The translations under genes and the position numbers were made by a program. The notes beneath the pieces are model-generated. The model searched no databases. It saw only the letters and a list, made by a program, of their open reading frames with translations, and was not told where the DNA came from. A stretch of 50,570 nucleotides of DNA from Acidobacteriota bacterium. Its GTDB lineage: Bacteria > Acidobacteriota > Thermoanaerobaculia > Multivoradales > JBCCEF01. Shown in pieces: positions 7,643 through 16,164 of the stretch. The DNA is taken from positions 1 through 50,570 of the forward strand of contig JBCCHV010000047.1 of the NCBI GenBank assembly GCA_039028635.1, read 5' to 3'. The stretch's first letter is position 1. Each line of letters opens with the position of its first letter.

Positions 7643-9084
7643 CGAAACACGATCTGGTTCAGCCCTGGCCGAACCTCGAAGGGAATCACGTCCCCGAGGC
7701 GGGTCCCCTGGCGCTCGCCGGTGCGTCGGCGCCAGCGGAGCTGGCCGTTGATCGAAATCTCGATCCGCCGCATCGGCTGGACCGTCTGAAAGCGGAACGC
7801 CAGCTCGAGGTCGTGGGCCTGTGGTGACTCGAACACCAGCCGGGTTTGCTGCCCCCGCCCGAGGCGGCTCCGGGAGGTCGCTTTGCGCGGGGTGGCGGTG
7901 AGGCCGAGGGTCGCCACCGGCGCCGTCGGCAGGCCGAGCAGGTCGTGGGATCGCGACCAGCGATCGGGCGCCGAGGCTTCGGTCCAGCCGAGATCTGCCA
8001 TGGCTTCGAGGAGCCACTGGGCCACCTGGTCGTGCCCCAGGCGATTGAAATGACGGTCGTTGGCCTTGCCGTAGGGGTGGAAGAAGTCCTTGGCCCCGAT
8101 CGGGCTGCGCAGCATCTTTCGGCGCAGGGAGAGCACCGGTACCTGTCGGCTCTTCAGCCAGCCTTCGACGGTGGCGGTGCCGTGTCCCGGGCGAATCGCG
8201 GCGCCCGCGGCACCGCGCGGCCAGCTCCCCGGCTCGGAGTGAAAACGCACCCACTGTGGCCCGAAGGTGTCGGCGAAGGGCACCACCATGCCGAGGAGCG
8301 GGATCTGCCGGGCTTCGAGGGTGGCCGCGATCTCACTTACCAAACGCCGTGAGATGGACCAGCTCTGGCGGATCGCTGGCGGTACGTCCTGGCCCGGGGT
8401 CAGCGAGTACAAGCCCGGTTTGTAGGCCAAGCCAGCCGCCAGGGAGTACTGCCGGTGGATGCTGCGAATCCACTGGCGCTGCTCCTTCGGCGTCAGGTTT
8501 GGCGCGCTCTCGGGCGGTCCCAGGCTCAGCCAACGGCGGCGCTCGACCAGCCGGAAGAGGGCCGAGCGCCGGCGCCAGGCAGCGCGCTGCGGCTGAAACC
8601 AGGTGAGCTCGAGGTCGCCCTCGCGATCGACGAAATAGGGGCGGTAGTAGTCCTGGAGATCGCAGCCGAAGGCCAGCGGCCGACTGTTGTTGCAGAGGTC
8701 GTTGTAGGGCAAGAGTTGCAGCACCACCGCATCCGGATCGAGGGCCAGGCCGGCGTGGCGCAGCGCCAGGAGCTGCTGGCCGGTGCCCCAGCCGCCGGCC
8801 GCCAGAGGGATCACCTCCCAGCGTTCGCCAGCGTCGTTCAGCCAGTTTTCGAGCAAGCCGGGAAAGGTGGCGGCCCGCGGGTAGGCGCTGCCGAAGGTGA
8901 AGGAGTCGCCGAGCAGCAGGAGGCGGCGGACTCCCGGTGGCTTCTGTCGCGGCAGCTCGCCGAAGCGAAACCCCTGGGCGTTCAAGCGGTCGACGTCGGG
9001 GCGCTCCGGATTGGCGGTCCAGCCATAGATCGGATGATGGCGAAAAGCGTCTCGGTAGCTCGAGTCGGCACCGGTCAAGCGCAC
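7567..9084 (-). CDS. Membrane-anchored SGNH/GDSL hydrolase
   Basis: This encodes 505 residues from GTG 9084. The catalytic serine is in LLLGDSFTFG, the oxyanion glycine and asparagine in AAGGWGTGQQ and LLPYNDLCNN, and the late catalytic block is DRHFNRLGHDQVA (the DxxH-equivalent HFNRLGH). Such enzymes are esterases or O-acyltransferase-associated proteins acting on glycans or lipids. A C-terminal ~110-residue beta domain follows. Upstream of GTG 9084 the frame stays open to 9196 and encodes a hydrophobic helix (LLARAVAILLSALLGLALAE) without an ATG. The true protein probably begins upstream at a rare start codon and is membrane-anchored. The 3' end overlaps the HD-GYP gene convergently. Confidence 0.8.
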   Translation of the reverse strand: MRLTGADSSYRDAFRHHPIYGWTANPERPDVDRLNAQGFRFGELPRQKPPGVRRLLLLGDSFTFGSAYPRAATFPGLLENWLNDAGERWEVIPLAAGGWGTGQQLLALRHAGLALDPDAVVLQLLPYNDLCNNSRPLAFGCDLQDYYRPYFVDREGDLELTWFQPQRAAWRRRSALFRLVERRRWLSLGPPESAPNLTPKEQRQWIRSIHRQYSLAAGLAYKPGLYSLTPGQDVPPAIRQSWSISRRLVSEIAATLEARQIPLLGMVVPFADTFGPQWVRFHSEPGSWPRGAAGAAIRPGHGTATVEGWLKSRQVPVLSLRRKMLRSPIGAKDFFHPYGKANDRHFNRLGHDQVAQWLLEAMADLGWTEASAPDRWSRSHDLLGLPTAPVATLGLTATPRKATSRSRLGRGQQTRLVFESPQAHDLELAFRFQTVQPMRRIEISINGQLRWRRRTGERQGTRLGDVIPFEVRPGLNQIVFRYRPGVGEGEPAVRFEALELKAPSS

Positions 9085-9240
9085 CGCCAGCTCGGCGAGG
9101 GCGAGGCCGAGCAGGGCTGAAAGCAGGATGGCGACGGCACGGGCGAGAAGCCGGCCGCGGGCGGCGGAAGGAGCGGAATCCGGTTTGATGGCGGCAGCCT
9201 ACCAACGGCTCGCCGGACGGGTCAAAGGCCCTTCGTTGGG

Positions 9241-9771
9241 CTAGTCCCGGCGGCGAGTCAGCCGCAGCTCGTTGCGAACGAAGGGCTCCTCGGTGCCATC
9301 GATGATCACTTCCTTGCGCAGCACCAGGGCGTCTCCCCGGCGTTCGATGAGGAGGCGAAACTCGGCCGGTCGGTCGTTGTCCGTACCTCGGGTGGTGAGC
9401 CGCCAGGAGCTGCCGTTTGAGGCTTTTTCGGCGATGTCGTAGACGTCGTTGCCGACCCGGAAGCGATTGCCCGTGAGGCGGGCCAGGCGCCCTTCATCGG
9501 TGATCTTGGAGCCGTTGGGCTCGGTGAATACGGTGGTGTAGGCGAGGCCACTGCCATCGCGCCGGTAGGTGGTCTCGGTGGGCAGCTCGACACGGGTTTG
9601 GTTGTCGCCGTAGTCGAGGTACTCGAGGACTCCGGACCAGGTGCCGACCAGGAAATCGAGCTCCGATCCGGCGCCTGCCGCGCCGCCGCCAGAGGCGCAG
9701 CCGAAGGTCGCGAGGGGGATCAGGCAGACCCATGTCCAGAAGGTGGCGCGACGGATTCTCTTCTCGATCAT
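9241..9771 (-). CDS. Hypothetical lipoprotein
   Basis: This encodes 176 residues from ATG 9771, supported by an AAAGGAG ribosome site 7 bases upstream. It has a short basic N-terminus, a hydrophobic segment and a lipobox-like LATFGC with the cysteine at ~25 followed by a Gly/Ala-rich linker, so it is probably a lipid-anchored envelope protein. The rest (ELDFLVGTWSGVLEY, then RRDGSGLAYTTVFTEP and VRNELRLTRR) is a beta-rich domain beginning with the LVGTWxG pattern seen in lipocalin-like heme/fatty-acid-binding folds (DUF1579-like). The function is not known. It diverges from the S41 peptidase across a 122-base gap. Confidence 0.65.
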   Translation of the reverse strand: MIEKRIRRATFWTWVCLIPLATFGCASGGGAAGAGSELDFLVGTWSGVLEYLDYGDNQTRVELPTETTYRRDGSGLAYTTVFTEPNGSKITDEGRLARLTGNRFRVGNDVYDIAEKASNGSSWRLTTRGTDNDRPAEFRLLIERRGDALVLRKEVIIDGTEEPFVRNELRLTRRRD

Positions 9772-9893
9772 GCTCGGCTCCTTTCCTGTCGACAACCTCT
9801 TCGCCGGCGGGCGACCGCTGGATGCTTGGAACTCTCGGCGGGTTGGTCGCGTTCTATGGGCTGAAGACTGCAATCACTAGGGGAGGAACCGAG

Positions 9894-11543
9894 ATGCTGT
9901 CATGCCGGTGCCGTCGTGCTGTGCCTGGAATCGCCCTGCTGATCGGACTGATGGTGGCATCCGGCGCCATCGCGCAGTCATCGCCGAGTCTTCTGGAGGA
10001 AGCCAACGCCGCCTACGAGAGCAAAGACTTCCGGCGGGCGGGTGAGCTCTTCGAGCGCTCGGCCCTCACCACGCGCAATCCCGGCGAGGCCTACAACGCG
10101 GCCTGTAGCTATGCCCTGGCCAAGCTGCCGGAGGAAGCCTTCGGGCAGCTCGAGAGGGCGGTGCGATTCGGCTTCATGGATGCTGATTGGATGCGCCAAG
10201 ACGGCGACCTGGCCACGCTGAGAGAGGACCGGCGATGGGCGCCCCTGGCCGAGAAGGCGAGCGCGCTGGCGGCTCGTCAGGCGGACTTCTGGCAGGGGCC
10301 CGCGTCCGAAGTGCCGTTTCGAGAGGATCTCTCCCTCGACGACAAGCTCGCCGGCTTGGCGACCCTGTGGGCGGAGGTCAAATTCAACTTCGTCAACTTC
10401 GACCTGGTGCCCGAGGTCGACTGGGATGCCCTCTATCGAGAGTCTTTGCCGCGGGTGCGCCAGTCACGGTCGACGGTCGAGTACTACCGCATCCTGACCC
10501 GCCTGATGGCTCGCCTGCGGGATGGCCACAGCAACGTCTACCCGCCGGCCGAGCTGCGCGATGAATTCTGGGGCCGCCCTCTGGTGGCCACTGCTTGGAT
10601 CGAGCAGCAGGTGATCGTGACCAAGGTTGAGGAACCGGATCTCGGCGTCGGCGTCGGCGATCGGGTGGTCAGTATCGACGGTCAGCCGGCGGCCGACTAT
10701 GCCCGGCGCCGAGTGGAGCCGATGCAAAGCGCTTCGACGGACCAAGACCTGGCGTCGCGGACCTTCGGTCGGGGGTTGCTCGCCGGGCCCGCCGGCAGCA
10801 CCGTCACTCTGGCGGTGCGCAACGCCGAAGGCGAGCTCCGACAGGTCGAGTTGACCCGTCGGCCGCTCGCCGAGCAGGCGGTGATGCGGCCGTCCCACCG
10901 GCCCTTCGAGCTCTCCTGGTTGGACGGTGACATCGCCCACGTTCGCCTCAACGGTTTCGGGACGCCGGCGGCGGCGGACGGCTTCGCCGCCGCCTTCGAC
11001 GAGCTGTCGTCGGCCAAGGCTCTGATCCTGGACGTGCGTGAAAACGGCGGCGGCAACAGCTCCGAAGGCTGGCGTGTGCTCTCCCATCTCACCGCCGAGG
11101 CGTTGCCCGTGGCGAGCTGGTACACGCGCCAGTATCGGCCGGCCCATCGCGCCTGGGGACGGGGTCCGAGTACCTTCGGCAGGGAGGGCGGTGTGCGGCG
11201 GCTCACAGGACCCGGTCCCTACACCGGGCCGGTGGCGGTGCTGATCGGTCCCCGCACTTTCTCGGCGGCGGAAGACTTCGCCCTCACCTTCGATCTCCTC
11301 GACCGCGGTCTGCTGATCGGCGAGGCGACCGGCGGCAGCACCGGCCAACCGGTGTCCTTCACGCTGCCCGGCGGTGGCTCGGCTCGGGTGTGCGCCAAGC
11401 GCGACCTCTATCCCGACGGTCGCGAGTTCGTCGGCGTCGGCATCCTGCCGGACCGGGTGGTGGCGCCGACCGTCGCCGACTTCCGGGCCGGTCGGGACAC
11501 CGTCCTCGAGGCGGCCGTCGAGGCGTTGCAGACGCCCGGATGA
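9894..11543 (+). CDS. Secreted S41-family (tricorn/CtpA-like) serine peptidase with N-terminal TPR-like region
   Basis: This encodes 549 residues from ATG 9894, chosen for its GGGAGG ribosome site and signal peptide (cleavage near AIA-Q, residue ~27). Residues 30-130 contain TPR-like helices (NAAYESKDFRRAGELFERS and AYNAACSYALA). A PDZ-like segment follows the DGHS motif (H212 of the tricorn-type S41 group). The catalytic serine lies in PRTFSAAEDF (S457, with E460 nearby), followed by GEATGGSTGQP. Known relatives cleave peptides or unfolded proteins in the periplasm. The substrate is unknown. The downstream gene is convergent, 24 bases away. Confidence 0.88.
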   Translation: MLSCRCRRAVPGIALLIGLMVASGAIAQSSPSLLEEANAAYESKDFRRAGELFERSALTTRNPGEAYNAACSYALAKLPEEAFGQLERAVRFGFMDADWMRQDGDLATLREDRRWAPLAEKASALAARQADFWQGPASEVPFREDLSLDDKLAGLATLWAEVKFNFVNFDLVPEVDWDALYRESLPRVRQSRSTVEYYRILTRLMARLRDGHSNVYPPAELRDEFWGRPLVATAWIEQQVIVTKVEEPDLGVGVGDRVVSIDGQPAADYARRRVEPMQSASTDQDLASRTFGRGLLAGPAGSTVTLAVRNAEGELRQVELTRRPLAEQAVMRPSHRPFELSWLDGDIAHVRLNGFGTPAAADGFAAAFDELSSAKALILDVRENGGGNSSEGWRVLSHLTAEALPVASWYTRQYRPAHRAWGRGPSTFGREGGVRRLTGPGPYTGPVAVLIGPRTFSAAEDFALTFDLLDRGLLIGEATGGSTGQPVSFTLPGGGSARVCAKRDLYPDGREFVGVGILPDRVVAPTVADFRAGRDTVLEAAVEALQTPG

Positions 11544-11566
11544 GATCGCCGCCGCGGAGCGCTGGC

Positions 11567-13474
11567 TCAGAAGGCCTCGAGATCGACCTCGCTGCGCAGC
11601 GTGCCGGCGGGGCTGTCGTAGATGCGAACCGAGCCCGTCTCGGTGTCTTCGATGGTCAGGGTGAAGGCCAGGTTGGTGAGCGCGGCGCGAAAGACCCAGA
11701 AGGAACCGTTGACGGGGCGACCGTCGAGGACCTTGACGAAGAGCTCAAGATTGTCGCCGGAGAAGAAGGAGAAGGCGGCCGTCTGATCACTCACGGCGAT
11801 GGCCAGGGCGGCTCCTCGCTGGCCTGAGCGTGGGTCTTCGAAGTCCACCCGAAGTCGGAAACGACCCTGCAGCAGTTCTGCGAGGGGCTCGCCCGCGGCG
11901 ACCGGCGAGGAGGGCCCCGATGGCGCCGTTGGCGGTTGCCTTTTGCCACTCTCCGCGGTGCCTTCGAAGGTCCGCGTATCCGCCTGGGCCGGCAGCGTCG
12001 CCGGCGGGTTGTAGTAGGTCTCGGCGGTGCCAGTGAGGGTGTCTTCGACCACCATCCAAAGCTCGAGATCGGTCAGGCCGGTCCAGAACATCCAGTGACG
12101 ACCATTGACCGGTCGGCCGTCGAGGATCTTGACGAAGAGCTCGAGATTGTCCTGGTCAAAGAACCAGAAGCTGCCGGTCTCGGCCGTCACCGCTGCGGCT
12201 CTCGCAGTCCCCGAGCGGCCGGTGCGCGGATCGCGCCACAGGGTGCGGATGCGAAAGCGCTGGCGCAGACAGAGGTCCGTTCCCTGGGTGACGCAGCCCT
12301 CGTGGAGGGGGATGCGCAGGGCCGAGAGGTTCCCCGGCTCGCGCCAGGCGATGACCGCGCCGCCGGCTGGCGAAGCCGTCACCGTGAAGGGCGCGTCGGG
12401 CAGCTCGAAGACCTCACCGAGACCCCGCCCGAGGGCATCGAGGCGGCGCCCTTTGGATGCCAGTCCGAAGCTCCTCCAGGCTGCCAGGAGACCTCCGAAT
12501 CGGTCACCCACGAGCTGTGGAAAGACGTTGTCATCGCCTTGCGGCTGCGGCTGAATCGGTGTCGGCCGGGTTCGCGGCCGTGCCTCCGAGTCGAGGAGCA
12601 GGGAGTGCATCCGATAGTTGTCGAAGACCTCCGGCAGGTCGGCCCAGATGACCACGAAGTCGCCGGAACCTGAGGCTGCGATGGCGGTGGTGGTGCTCGA
12701 AATGCCTCGCAGAAGGTCCGTCGGCAGGACTCGGGTCGGTGCTCGGGGCTCACCTCTGGCGGTAAAGGTCCGCGCCATCAGGCGCTGGTCGACGCCGAGG
12801 TCGGTGTAGTCCTCGAAGGATACGGCGAAGGTCCCGTCGTTGCCGACCGCAACCCGCGGTAGGGACGGCAGCTCGCGGCGCTCGGTGATCTCGAAAGGGC
12901 TGCGGGCGGGTTTTCCGTCGCGTCCGATCATCCGGCCGATGAGGGGGAACAGTCCAGGTTCCTCCCACACCACCAGGCTGGTGCCGTCGGGCGCCGTGGC
13001 CATCGCCGGTGGCGTGCCGAAGCGCAGAGAAGCGGCGGTTTCCGATACTCGCAGGGCGCCGGTCAGGGGACGACCCTGATGATCGAAACGGCGACTGACC
13101 ACGTGGGCTCTGTCGAGCAGCGGAGGCCATGCCTGCCAGGTGACGAGGAAGTTGCCCTGCCCATCGCTGGTGACGTTGGGGCTGCGCTCATCGTTGGTCT
13201 GGGACCCGCTCACCGCGATGACCTCACTGCGCGGGTGGCCGTGGGGGTCGTAGATGCGAGCCTCGATTCGCGATGGCTGGAAACGCTGCCAGACCAGCAT
13301 CAGGTCGCCATCGAGATCGGCTGCGAGGCGATGGCAGCAGGTGTTCTCGATCTCCGGCACCGGAAGCTCGAAAGAACCGTCAGGTGCTTCGGCTGGTATC
13401 GGCGCCGCTGGAGCGATGAGGAGAAGGCTGGCGATGCAGCGCCACGGCAGAGTGCGAAGGGTGTTGCGACTCAT
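11567..13474 (-). CDS. Secreted repeat protein with two C-terminal conserved domains (paralog B)
   Basis: This encodes 635 residues. A signal peptide covers ~1-28. Residues ~40-390 contain repeats of the type NFLVTWQAW and FVVIWADLP separated by ~50-60 residues, consistent with a beta-propeller. Two copies of a conserved ~100-residue domain follow, at ~401-505 and ~534-635: each has an RFRxRxxxxDPRxGxxG start, an F-F-x-x-x-N-LELFVKxLDGRPVNG core, then a ...LTxxEDTxTGxxxxYxxP tail. This domain recurs in acidobacterial secreted proteins but has no known function. The start overlaps the stop of the upstream paralog as ATGA, so the two are translationally coupled. GGAG lies upstream of the ATG. 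Confidence 0.75.
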   Translation of the reverse strand: MSRNTLRTLPWRCIASLLLIAPAAPIPAEAPDGSFELPVPEIENTCCHRLAADLDGDLMLVWQRFQPSRIEARIYDPHGHPRSEVIAVSGSQTNDERSPNVTSDGQGNFLVTWQAWPPLLDRAHVVSRRFDHQGRPLTGALRVSETAASLRFGTPPAMATAPDGTSLVVWEEPGLFPLIGRMIGRDGKPARSPFEITERRELPSLPRVAVGNDGTFAVSFEDYTDLGVDQRLMARTFTARGEPRAPTRVLPTDLLRGISSTTTAIAASGSGDFVVIWADLPEVFDNYRMHSLLLDSEARPRTRPTPIQPQPQGDDNVFPQLVGDRFGGLLAAWRSFGLASKGRRLDALGRGLGEVFELPDAPFTVTASPAGGAVIAWREPGNLSALRIPLHEGCVTQGTDLCLRQRFRIRTLWRDPRTGRSGTARAAAVTAETGSFWFFDQDNLELFVKILDGRPVNGRHWMFWTGLTDLELWMVVEDTLTGTAETYYNPPATLPAQADTRTFEGTAESGKRQPPTAPSGPSSPVAAGEPLAELLQGRFRLRVDFEDPRSGQRGAALAIAVSDQTAAFSFFSGDNLELFVKVLDGRPVNGSFWVFRAALTNLAFTLTIEDTETGSVRIYDSPAGTLRSEVDLEAF

Positions 13475-15462
13475 GGGGCTGTTCTCCGGTCGTTCTCCGC
13501 CGGGAAGGTTTGGGTGTCGATATCGCTCGCCAAGCGAAAGGGCGGATTGCGGTATCGCTGCACGGTGCCGAGCCGGCGGTCGGTGATGGTCAGGGTGTAG
13601 CCGATGTCGGTGAGCTGAGCGCGGAAGACCCAGAAAGAGCCGTTGATGGGGCGACCGTCGAGAATCTTGACCAGCAACTCGAGGTCGTTCTCGCCGAAGA
13701 AGGAAAAGGCCGCCGTTTCCGGGGACAGGGCTCGTCCCTGCCCGACGCCCTGTCCGACCCGCGGGTCGTCGAACTCGAGGCGCAGGGCGAAGCGCCCGTC
13801 CTGGAGCTCGACCTCCGCCGTGGCGGCGCCAGCACTGTCGCGGCGGGGCAAAGACGGCGAGCCGGCGTGGACAAGGTCTCGAGTGTTGCTCGGGTTGGCG
13901 GAATCGACGAAGGTGGCGGTGTCGGCTTGTGCCGGCGGTGCGAAGGGTGGGTTGTAGTAGACCGCGCTGCGGCCGGTGACGAGGTCTTCCATCACCAACC
14001 AGACTTCGAGATCGGTGAGGCCACTCCAGAAGAACCAGAAGCGATCGTTGACCGAGCGCCCGTCGACCACTTTGACGAACAGCTCGCGGTTGCTCGCATC
14101 GAAAAACCAGAAAGTTCCGGTGACCTCGCCGAGGGGCGCCGCCTGCGCGATGCCGAGCTGGTCACGGCGCGGGTCGCGCCACCAGGCGCGCACCCGAAAG
14201 CGCTCTCCTAGGCAGAGATCTCCTGGCCCGGTCGAGCACTCGAGGGTGCGCGGCAGGGTACGCGTCACGATCCGCCCAGAGTCGACCCAAGCGGCCATCG
14301 CCGGGCCCGCGGCTCCTACGGTGAGGCGGACCTGGAGGGTCCACGGTGTGAGGCGGAGGGCCGGGCCCCGAACCGATCCATCGGTCGCCAGCTCGCGGAC
14401 GAACCATCCCGAGCTTTCGGTTTGCTCTGTCTCGCGATACCAGGCGACCCAGGTGTTGCCGAAGCCGTCGCTCGTCAGCTCGGGAAAGTCGTCATTCAAC
14501 TCGGTGGAGACTTCACCGCTGGGTACCGCTGGCTCGGCGCGGCCGGTGTCGCCGTCGATGGCGACGCTGAATAGCTCCGGGACGAGCGGAAGGTCGAGGG
14601 AATCGGCCCAGGTCAACAGGAATCGATCCTCGCCGGTGGCCGCGACCACCGGGTCGAGGCGCGCGAAGCTCGGGCGGCTACTGGTCAGCGAAAAGCTCGC
14701 GGTGCGAGGGCGTCCCGAGGGATCGAAGAGCTTCGCGACGATGTCTCGGCCGAGGTCGGTATTGCCCAAGTTGTTCCACACGACGGAGAAGGTGCCGGCT
14801 GCCGAGGTGGTGACTCTCGGCAGCGCCTCGAGGCGCACATCGTCCGGGTCGATGGGACCGTCTCGGAGGAGCTGCACCGGTCCGCGGGGCGTGCCGTTAG
14901 AGTCCAGGAAGCGGCCACGGATCGGGGCCGCGTCGAAGAACGATCGATCCCAGACCACCAGCGTGCGGCCGTCGAGGGTGCGCGCCACGTCCGGTCCTCC
15001 GAGCGTAATGCCATCGGGCTCGGAGAGCTGGTGGACGGGCCCCACAGGGTTGGCTAAGGCATCGAAGGCTCGGCTGTAGATCAATCTTTCGCCAGCCCCG
15101 GGAGCTTTCCAGGCGACGACGAAGCGACCGCGACCGTCGCTCGCGACGGCCGGAGTGATCTGGACGCCGACACCCTCGGGGTCGACCGCGAAGGTCTCCG
15201 AGCGTGGGGCGCCGTCGGGACCGTAGAGGCGTCCGAAGAGGCGCGGCTGCTCGTCTTCGAGGCTGTTCCATACGAGGATGCGCCGGCCGGCGAGGTCGCT
15301 GGCGATATCGAAGGTGATGGCCTCTCGATCGCCGATATCGAGCTCGAGCGTTTCTGCAATCGCTGTCCTCGTGGGAGTGACTCCGGCGACGAGAGTTAGA
15401 GCCAAGAGAAGGGCTGCGAGGGGAGAGCGTTGACGCTTTCGATCTTCGGCAAGGTGGTGCAT
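13471..15462 (-). CDS. Secreted repeat protein with two C-terminal conserved domains (paralog A)
   Basis: This encodes 663 residues from ATG 15462, preceded by AGAGGAAC. The more upstream in-frame start lacks a ribosome site and a leader. A signal peptide runs to about residue 40 (AIA-E). As in the downstream paralog, a propeller-like region (FVVAWKAPG, TLVVWDRSF, FSVVWNNLG, FLLTWADSL, at similar spacing) is followed by two domains with an NxELFVKVVDGRSVND or NDLELLVKILDGRPING core. The two proteins are clearly a tandem duplication that has since diverged. The gene is divergent from the sigma factor across 126 bases, so a shared control region is possible. The role is unknown; it is probably exported to the envelope or medium. 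Confidence 0.75.
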   Translation of the reverse strand: MHHLAEDRKRQRSPLAALLLALTLVAGVTPTRTAIAETLELDIGDREAITFDIASDLAGRRILVWNSLEDEQPRLFGRLYGPDGAPRSETFAVDPEGVGVQITPAVASDGRGRFVVAWKAPGAGERLIYSRAFDALANPVGPVHQLSEPDGITLGGPDVARTLDGRTLVVWDRSFFDAAPIRGRFLDSNGTPRGPVQLLRDGPIDPDDVRLEALPRVTTSAAGTFSVVWNNLGNTDLGRDIVAKLFDPSGRPRTASFSLTSSRPSFARLDPVVAATGEDRFLLTWADSLDLPLVPELFSVAIDGDTGRAEPAVPSGEVSTELNDDFPELTSDGFGNTWVAWYRETEQTESSGWFVRELATDGSVRGPALRLTPWTLQVRLTVGAAGPAMAAWVDSGRIVTRTLPRTLECSTGPGDLCLGERFRVRAWWRDPRRDQLGIAQAAPLGEVTGTFWFFDASNRELFVKVVDGRSVNDRFWFFWSGLTDLEVWLVMEDLVTGRSAVYYNPPFAPPAQADTATFVDSANPSNTRDLVHAGSPSLPRRDSAGAATAEVELQDGRFALRLEFDDPRVGQGVGQGRALSPETAAFSFFGENDLELLVKILDGRPINGSFWVFRAQLTDIGYTLTITDRRLGTVQRYRNPPFRLASDIDTQTFPAENDRRTAP

Positions 15463-15588
15463 GGTCTGTTCCTCTTTCGGTGCTGGAGTTTCCGGCCGAC
15501 AAGGTTCGGCAGACAAGGAGGCGCAGGAAAAGACCAGGAGCGATCACCGCCTTCGAATTTGGTCCGATTGGTAAGCTGCGGATGGACC

Positions 15589-16164
15589 ATGACCGGCGAA
15601 GCAGCGGACGACGTGACCGGCCTCTTGCGGGCTTGGCGGCAGGGCGACGAGGTCGCCGGAGAGCGCCTGCTTCCGAAGGTCTACGGCGACCTCAAGGAGC
15701 GCGCCGCCCGCTACCTGGCGGGCGAGCGGCGAGATCACAGTCTCGAAGTCACGGCGCTGGTCCACGAGACCTACCTGCGGCTGGTCGACTACTGCTGCCT
15801 CGACTGGCGGGACCGATCCCATTTCCTGGCCCTCGCGGCGCAGCAAATGCGCCGTATCCTGATCGACCATGCGCGCCGCCGGCATGCCCAGAAGCGCGGC
15901 AGCGCCCCGCTCCGCGTCACCTTCGGGGACTGGCAGCCCTTGGCGACGTCGCAAGACATCGAGGCCCTCGACGAAGCACTGCGCGCTCTGGCCGAGTTCG
16001 ACGCCGTCAAGGCGAGGTTGGTGGAGCTGCGCTTCTTCGCCGGCTGTACGGTCGAGGAGACGGCCGAGATCCTGGGCTGCTCGGCTCCGACCGTGACGCG
16101 CCAGTGGCGGGCCGCCCGAGCCTGGCTACTGCGCGAGCTCGCCGGAGAGCCGGAGCCTTCGTGA
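15589..16164 (+). CDS. ECF-type RNA polymerase sigma factor (PF07638-like)
   Basis: This encodes 191 residues from ATG 15589 (MTGEAADDVTGLLRAW). Region 2 is in PKVYGDLKERAARYL and LVHETYLRLVD, with RSHFLALAAQQMRRILIDHARRRHA typical of the subgroup found next to Ser/Thr kinases in Acidobacteria and Planctomycetes. Region 4 carries the helix-turn-helix (VEETAEILGCSAPTVTRQWRAARAWL). There is no anti-sigma gene; the kinase gene begins inside the stop codon (GTGA). By analogy, phosphorylation by the kinase could control the factor. The ribosome site is weak, so the exact start is a little uncertain. Confidence 0.9.
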   Translation: MTGEAADDVTGLLRAWRQGDEVAGERLLPKVYGDLKERAARYLAGERRDHSLEVTALVHETYLRLVDYCCLDWRDRSHFLALAAQQMRRILIDHARRRHAQKRGSAPLRVTFGDWQPLATSQDIEALDEALRALAEFDAVKARLVELRFFAGCTVEETAEILGCSAPTVTRQWRAARAWLLRELAGEPEPS

